A stretch of 11,364 nucleotides of DNA from Streptococcaceae bacterium (GTDB lineage: Bacteria; Bacillota; Bacilli; Lactobacillales; Streptococcaceae): the NCBI GenBank assembly GCA_031270215.1, contig JAISYB010000067.1, positions 1 through 11,364 on the forward strand. Direction: 5' to 3'. A model generated the notes under the pieces. It saw only the letters and a list, made by a program, of their open reading frames with translations, was not told where the DNA came from and made no database searches. Below are positions 7,539-11,364 of the stretch, piece by piece. How positions within the stretch are numbered: the stretch's first letter is position 1; each line of letters begins with the position of its first letter. The position numbers and the translations under genes are program-made.

Positions 7539-7563
7539 ATTATATAAATAAATTAAGGAACTG

Positions 7564-7590
7564 AGCTGTTTTTTTCAGCTACTTTTCCCT
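7564..7590 (+). terminator. Weak possible terminator after arsR
   Basis: A 5-bp stem AGCTG/CAGCT (7564-7568, 7576-7580) encloses a loop of seven T and is followed by a pyrimidine-rich stretch (ACTTTTCCCTG). The stem is short and the T tract interrupted, so termination may be partial. Confidence 0.3.
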
Positions 7591-7669
7591 GTATTTTTAA
7601 TACTCTTTTTAACCTCAACCAAAATATTATCTATTTTTAGCAATTATTCGTGAAATCCTGACTTGTTTG

Positions 7670-7678
7670 TGCTATAAT
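7670..7678 (+). promoter_or_regulatory. Extended -10 promoter of ezrA
   Basis: TGCTATAAT at 7670-7678 is a consensus extended -10 element (TG-n-TATAAT). The -35 region (GTGAAA at 7650-7655, 17-base spacing) is poor, as often with extended -10 promoters. The predicted start near 7685 gives a leader of about 57 nt containing the AGGGGA ribosome binding site. Confidence 0.7.
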
Positions 7679-7741
7679 TTTGGTTGTATATCTTACAGAT
7701 TTTCAAATCAATTTACTTTAAATAAGACAGGGGAAATTTGC

Positions 7742-9463
7742 ATGCCTACTAGTTTAATATGGGTTATTGTTATATTATTAGTCATTATCGTTGCTTTTTA
7801 TATCATTGGATTAATCTTTAAAAGAAAAAATCAGGACAGGCTGGATCATCTGGAGGAACGAAAGGAATCATTGTTTGAGCTTCCTGTAGTCGAGGAAATC
7901 GAGCGTGTCAAGCAAATGCATCTGGTTGGCGAAAGCCAAAATTCCTTTAGGGAATGGAATCAAAAATGGACGGATATTTCAACAAATTCCTTTGCTGATT
8001 TAGAGTCGCACATCTTTGAAGCCGAAAATCTGACTGAAACTTTCCGCTTTATCAAGGCAGGACATATCGTTGATGCAGCCGAGAGCCAAATTGAGCTTAT
8101 GGAAAGCGATGTTCAGTCCATTCGTAATGGCTTAAAAGAATTGCGTGAAACCGAAGAAAAGAATTCAATTGCCGTACAGGAGGCTTTAGACGTCTACGAG
8201 GAATTAAGTCAAAGTATCCGTAGCGATAAGGCTAAATATGGCAATACTATCTCAGAGCTTGAGAAGCGTTTGTACAACATTGAGATTGAATTCACGCAGT
8301 TTGTTGCTTTAAACAGCTCAGGAGACCCGGTTGAAGCGACAAAGATTTTAAAGGATGCCGAAGAGCATACTTATGAATTAAAATCGACAGCGGATCGAAT
8401 TCCACCGATTATCGAAGAATTAACCGAAACATTCCCAGCGCAAATTGAAGAGTTGGTAGCTGGCTATCAAAAAATGGTCGACCAACAATACCTATTTAGC
8501 CAAGGAGATATTGTTAAACGAATTAATGATACCAAGGAGCATATCCAAGCTGCTATCGCTGACTTAGAGCGTTTTGAAGTGGATGAAACAGAAAACAATA
8601 ACGAGGTCATCCAAAATGACATTGATAGCTTATACGACATCTTTGAGAATGAAATCGAAGCTAAGACTGCTGTCTTAAAAGACATCAAGATAATAGGCGA
8701 CTACATTGCACATGCTAAGGAAAACAATCGGAAGCTTTTAATCGAAGTAGATTACGTTTCGCAAAGCTACGCTTTAAATCACAATGAACTCGGTCGTGCA
8801 AGAAGCTACCAAAACGAGATTGAGGAGTTGGAACGCCAAGCGATCGCCCTCATTCCACAAGTGGAAAATCACGAAAAGGTTTATACAGAAGCCAAGCATT
8901 TCTTGGATGAAGCCTTTAGAATTTTAGCTGACATCGAAAAACAACAGGTCGAAATTTCTAAATCGCTAGAAACCTTGCGCAAGGACGAGAAGAACGCTTT
9001 GCAAAAAATTGATGATTTCGAGCTTAGCTTGCGCGCAATTAAACGTCACGTTGAAAAACAACGCCTGCCAGGTCTACCTCAGGAATACACAGATTTCTTC
9101 TTTGCAACAACTGAGCAGGTTGAAGGTTTGATGGACGATTTAAACAAGGTGCGTATCAATATCGAAGAAATCAATCATAAGGTCACTGCATGCACGGACG
9201 AAATCAACTTGCTAAGAACACGAACCGAAGAATTGATTGACGCCGCAGGTCTTTCGGAACAGCTGATGCAATACGCTAATCGCTGGCGCCACAACACGCC
9301 AATCATCACGCAAGCTTTCGAGCGCGCGTATCAATTATTTGTTCAAGAATATGCCTACAAAGCATCTCTTGATGAAATCGGCTCAGCATTAGAAAAGATT
9401 GAACCCGGCTCATTTGAGAGAATTGAACAATATTATTACAGAAATAAAGAAAGTCTAGTCTAG
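7742..9463 (+). CDS. ezrA: Septation ring formation regulator EzrA
   Basis: EzrA is a membrane-anchored regulator of FtsZ ring assembly that also links division to cell-wall enzymes. The protein has one N-terminal membrane helix (about residues 4-26) followed by basic residues (KRKNQ), so the bulk lies in the cytoplasm. The rest is a long, mostly helical, spectrin-like coiled-coil region. Conserved family segments include FREWNQKW near 75-82, LNSSGDP, and the QNR patch QYANRWR at 510-516, needed for midcell localisation in B. subtilis. At 573 residues it has the usual streptococcal/lactococcal length. I chose the ATG at 7742 because AGGGGA lies 7 bases upstream and the membrane helix follows at once; the frame is open 25 codons further up, but that part overlaps the promoter. 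It is a single-gene unit with its own promoter and terminator. Confidence 0.96.
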   Translation: MPTSLIWVIVILLVIIVAFYIIGLIFKRKNQDRLDHLEERKESLFELPVVEEIERVKQMHLVGESQNSFREWNQKWTDISTNSFADLESHIFEAENLTETFRFIKAGHIVDAAESQIELMESDVQSIRNGLKELRETEEKNSIAVQEALDVYEELSQSIRSDKAKYGNTISELEKRLYNIEIEFTQFVALNSSGDPVEATKILKDAEEHTYELKSTADRIPPIIEELTETFPAQIEELVAGYQKMVDQQYLFSQGDIVKRINDTKEHIQAAIADLERFEVDETENNNEVIQNDIDSLYDIFENEIEAKTAVLKDIKIIGDYIAHAKENNRKLLIEVDYVSQSYALNHNELGRARSYQNEIEELERQAIALIPQVENHEKVYTEAKHFLDEAFRILADIEKQQVEISKSLETLRKDEKNALQKIDDFELSLRAIKRHVEKQRLPGLPQEYTDFFFATTEQVEGLMDDLNKVRINIEEINHKVTACTDEINLLRTRTEELIDAAGLSEQLMQYANRWRHNTPIITQAFERAYQLFVQEYAYKASLDEIGSALEKIEPGSFERIEQYYYRNKESLV

Positions 9464-9467
9464 CATA

Positions 9468-9502
9468 AAAGCCCTCTGTCAATTTGTGATAGAGAGCTTT
9501 TT
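9468..9502. terminator. Rho-independent terminator after ezrA, possibly bidirectional
   Basis: AAAGCCCTCTGTCA (9468-9481) pairs with TGATAGAGAGCTTT (9487-9500) with one mismatch and one G-U pair around a 5-nt loop, followed by a T run. The minus strand also reads into TTTT, so it may end the glycosyltransferase transcript too. A perfect 14-bp palindrome CTGACTTAAGTCAG (9508-9521) and a T run (9529-9535) lie just beyond; their role is unclear. Confidence 0.85.
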
Positions 9503-9567
9503 GCTTGCTGACTTAAGTCAGTTGAGTGTTTTTTTATCCGAATATTTTAATCCGCTATATCATGAAC

Positions 9568-10591
9568 TCAAATATTAACATAAATCAAGTTTGCCAGATA
9601 GCGTCTCAACTTAATGCGATACGATAAATCTTTTTGTGTCATTACTTTAAAAAATGAACCAAAAAGCTCTGGGCGATATTGCTTGCGATATGCTTTAAAT
9701 TTAGGATACTTACGCATTTTCATCTTTTTAAGTTCGGTGATCTTGAATCTTACACTCCATACAAAAGCAAGCTGGTAAGTTGAAGGATCAAATTCTTTAA
9801 GCTCGGCAAACACTAAATCCCAAGCGTAAATAATGCAGAAATGTTTTTCTTCGTTAAATCCAACTTCGTTGGTAAGGGATTGTTCATGTCTATAATAGAG
9901 ATAATTTGCCTTTTCAACCAACTGTGCACTTTGGCAATGTTTAAGATAAGTTATTGAAAACAGCAAATCCTCCGCTATCAACAATCTTGGATTACAACGT
10001 AGCTTTAGAGTTTCGACTAGTTCACGCTTAAAGCATTTGTTCCACATATTCCACATATAACCATCATCAAACATAGCTTGCCGAGTCAGCGCTGGATTGG
10101 TTGTTTGATAACTTGAAATATCGCTCTGACTTAACAATTTTTTTGTCCGAAAGTCGATACATTGATAATTGCAGATTGCCACATCAACACCGGTTTTCAT
10201 CGCTTGATAAAAATCTTGGAGATAGTCGCTCGTTAATTCATCATCAGGATCTACAAAACAGAGATACTTTCCTTTGGCATGGTCTATGCCCTTATTTCGA
10301 GCGCTGGGCAGCCCTTGAACAGTTTCCTTGAGTATTTGAAAGCTTGGGAAATATTCCTCATATGACTGAGCAATCGCAATGCTATCATCCTCTGAATTAT
10401 TATCAACAATCAAAACTTCAAAATCCTGAAAAGTTTGCTTTTTCAAACTCTCCATCGTCATGCGAATCTTCGCACCGACGTTATAAACCGGAAGAATAAC
10501 CGAAAAGGTTAATTGTCCTGTCCTGTCCTGTCCTGTCCTGTCCTGTCCTGTCCTGTCCTGTCCTGTCCTGTCCTGTCCTGTCCTGTGTCAT
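9568..10591 (-). CDS. Phase-variable family 2 glycosyltransferase, reading frame currently OFF
   Basis: This gene encodes a GT-A fold glycosyltransferase of family GT2, which adds sugars to surface polysaccharide from nucleotide-sugar donors. The enzyme frame reads QLTFSVILPVYNVGAKIRM from 10515, the canonical N-terminal donor-binding strand. It continues with VDNNSEDDS, the ARNKGI motif and the metal-binding DPDD. The only start with a ribosome binding site (AAGGGGG, 10 bases upstream) is the ATG at 10591. Between the two lie 14 CAGGA repeats. With 14 units the ATG is out of frame and translation stops at 10483-10481 after 36 codons. With 12 or 15 units it would give a 337- or 342-residue enzyme with a QDRTG-repeat tail. 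The enzyme frame itself has TGA at 10590-10588 and other stops above it. The first in-frame ATG (10461) would yield 297 residues lacking the first strand of the fold. The coordinates therefore span a frameshift. The acceptor sugar is unknown. Confidence 0.85.
10481..10591 (-). CDS. 36-codon OFF-state peptide from the glycosyltransferase start
   Basis: This is what the ATG at 10591 encodes in the sequence as given: Met-Thr, four QDRTG units, QDRT, then INLFGYSSGL and a TAA stop. It is not expected to have a function of its own. Its stop lies 19 bases before the ATG at 10461, so re-initiation there could give a little N-terminally truncated enzyme. Confidence 0.6.
   Translation of the reverse strand: MTQDRTGQDRTGQDRTGQDRTGQDRTINLFGYSSGL
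10514..10586. repeat. Pentanucleotide tandem repeat, 14 full TCCTG units (CAGGA on the coding strand)
   Basis: Fourteen identical units run from 10516 to 10585 with no interruption; period-5 identity extends to 10514 and 10586. The unit length is not a multiple of three, so each gain or loss shifts the downstream frame. In every frame of the coding strand the repeat reads as the same sense codons (CAG GAC AGG ACA GGA, giving QDRTG), so no stop arises inside it. Such pure short repeats mutate by slipped-strand mispairing in replication. Confidence 0.97.
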
Positions 10592-10601
10592 TATAAAATT
10601 T

Positions 10602-10638
10602 CCCCCTTCTAGTTTGTCAATGCTTTTTTAGTATATCA
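10602..10638 (-). promoter_or_regulatory. Promoter and ribosome binding site of the glycosyltransferase
   Basis: On the minus strand TGATATACT (10638-10630) is an extended -10 element, giving a start near 10623 and a leader of about 30 nt with GAAGGGGG (10609-10602) as ribosome binding site. A second possibility is TTGACA (10620-10615) with TATAAT (10595-10590) at 19 bases, but this would start transcription inside the repeat and past the ATG, so I favour the first. Confidence 0.5.
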
Positions 10639-10793
10639 AAAATTAAATATTTATTCACGAAATTTAATTTTCATTGGGGCGCACGCTCCTACAATTACTA
10701 AAGCTAGGCTACGCTCTACACCGGATTATTTTTGCTAGTAAATTTATTTATTACAAGATTTCTACAATTTTTTCAGCTTCACTAATGGAACGC

Positions 10794-10833
10794 AAAAAAA
10801 GCAGGATAACGACATAAGTCTGCGTCCCGCTTT
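10794..10833 (-). terminator. Rho-independent terminator after rmlB
   Basis: On the minus strand AAAGCGGGA (10833-10825) pairs with TCCTGCTTT (10806-10798), with one G-U pair, followed by a run of T. It lies 16 bases after the rmlB stop and separates rmlB from the glycosyltransferase, which therefore needs its own promoter. Confidence 0.85.
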
Positions 10834-10849
10834 CATCTAAATTTCTATT

Positions 10850-11364
10850 TTACTGTCCACTTTTAGCATAGTTAGCTTCTACTGCTTCCTTTTCTGCCTG
10901 CCACCAAGCTTGGTTATCAGTATACCATTTAATCGTGTCGGCTAAGCCATCTCTAAAGCTGGTAAACTCTGGCTTCCAGCCTAGTTCTTGACGTAGTTTG
11001 GTTGAATCAATCGCATATCTCAAGTCATGCCCAGGGCGATCATTAACATGGTCATAAGCATCCTTAGGCTGTCCCATTAATTCTAGAATCAACTTGATAA
11101 CTTCCTTATTGTTCTCCTCACCATCTGCACCAATCAAATAGGTTTCCCCGATAACACCACGAGTCAAGATTGCCCATACGCCTGTTGAGTGATCATTTGT
11201 GTGAATCCAATCACGCACGTTCTTGCCTTCGCCGTAAAGCTTTGGACGTACGCCGGATAAAACGTTAGTTATCTGACGCGGAATAAATTTTTCGATATGC
11301 TGATATGGTCCATAATTATTGGAGCAGTTAGAGATTGTCGCTTTTAGACCAAATGAGCGAACCC
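10850..11364 (-). CDS. rmlB: dTDP-glucose 4,6-dehydratase RmlB, C-terminal half (5' end outside window)
   Basis: RmlB converts dTDP-glucose to dTDP-4-keto-6-deoxyglucose, the second step of dTDP-L-rhamnose synthesis in the cytoplasm. The frame is open to the right edge of the window, leaving 170 residues of a protein usually about 340-350 long. Visible family segments are NCSNNYGPYQ, KFIPRQI, LYGEGKNVRDWIH, the ND...GVW stretch, DRPGHDLRYAID and LGWKP near the C-terminus. The GTG at 11218 is an internal Val, not a start. The catalytic YxxxK and the NAD-binding glycine motif lie outside the window. The ending WWQAEKEAVEANYAKSGQ is typical of streptococcal and lactococcal RmlB. It is probably the last gene of an rml operon, as a strong terminator follows. 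Its product feeds rhamnose-containing cell-wall polysaccharide in this family. Confidence 0.95.
   Translation of the reverse strand, partial: VRSFGLKATISNCSNNYGPYQHIEKFIPRQITNVLSGVRPKLYGEGKNVRDWIHTNDHSTGVWAILTRGVIGETYLIGADGEENNKEVIKLILELMGQPKDAYDHVNDRPGHDLRYAIDSTKLRQELGWKPEFTSFRDGLADTIKWYTDNQAWWQAEKEAVEANYAKSGQ

Noticed and set aside
7667..7741. Upstream extension of EzrA by 25 codons
   Set aside because: It would place the start codon on the -10 box and put extra residues before the membrane helix; the ATG at 7742 has a proper ribosome binding site.
10101..10331. 76-codon plus-strand ORF opposite the glycosyltransferase
   Set aside because: Antisense shadow of conserved GT2 sequence without a ribosome binding site.
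9568..10461. Glycosyltransferase starting at the ATG at 10461 as a normal gene
   Set aside because: This start lacks a good ribosome binding site and drops the conserved SVILPVYN strand, which is encoded intact just upstream in the same frame.
10514..10586. CRISPR or intergenic minisatellite reading of the TCCTG array
   Set aside because: There are no spacers, the unit is only 5 bp, and the tract lies between a start codon with ribosome binding site and the conserved enzyme N-terminus, so it is within a coding region.
10676..10695. GC-rich hairpin GGGGC-GCAC-GCTCC upstream of the glycosyltransferase
   Set aside because: A 5-bp stem with a G-U pair and no T tract; too weak to call a terminator or regulatory element.

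Overview
The window looks like chromosomal DNA of a low-GC Gram-positive bacterium of the family Streptococcaceae, probably Lactococcus-like or a close relative. The grounds are a streptococcal/lactococcal-type EzrA of 573 residues, a streptococcal-type RmlB, AGGAGG-type ribosome binding sites, Gram-positive mnmL/mnmM homologues, and strong hairpin-plus-T-tract terminators. Genus is an inference; no rRNA is present.

Layout. 1-1074 (+): the 3' half of metE (cobalamin-independent methionine synthase), ending at a terminator that also serves the convergent rlmA. 1132-1962 (-): rlmA, 23S rRNA guanine methyltransferase. 1963-2314: a gene-free stretch with no recognised content. 2315-5177 (-): a tight operon queH > PAP2 phosphatase > mnmL > mnmM. 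Three of its four genes modify tRNA wobble bases (queuosine and mnm5U34). 5178-5346: a divergent promoter region with a 54-bp near-perfect palindrome over the forward promoter. 5347-7538 (+): a metal-export operon, a P1B-4-type ATPase followed by an ArsR/SmtB-family sensor that carries a complete alpha5 metal site. 7742-9463 (+): ezrA, the cell-division regulator, with its own extended -10 promoter and a strong terminator. 9568-10591 (-): a family 2 glycosyltransferase. 10850-11364 (-): the 3' part of rmlB (dTDP-rhamnose synthesis), cut by the window edge.

The main discovery is at 10514-10586. Fourteen tandem TCCTG units (CAGGA on the coding strand) lie directly after the only plausible start codon of the glycosyltransferase. 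As sequenced, the ATG is out of frame with the enzyme and reading ends after 36 codons. Any unit number divisible by three (12, 15...) would restore a full-length enzyme starting with a QDRTG-repeat tail. The tract reads without stops in every frame. This is the architecture of a slipped-strand, phase-variable contingency locus, caught in the OFF state. It lies downstream of a rhamnose-precursor gene, which suggests ON/OFF decoration of a surface rhamnose polysaccharide.

A second point of interest is the metal operon. Its product pair (SPC-type ATPase plus a SmtB-like D-x-H-x10-H-x2-E sensor) and its large palindromic operator form a self-contained autoregulated detoxification unit whose metal cannot be settled from sequence.
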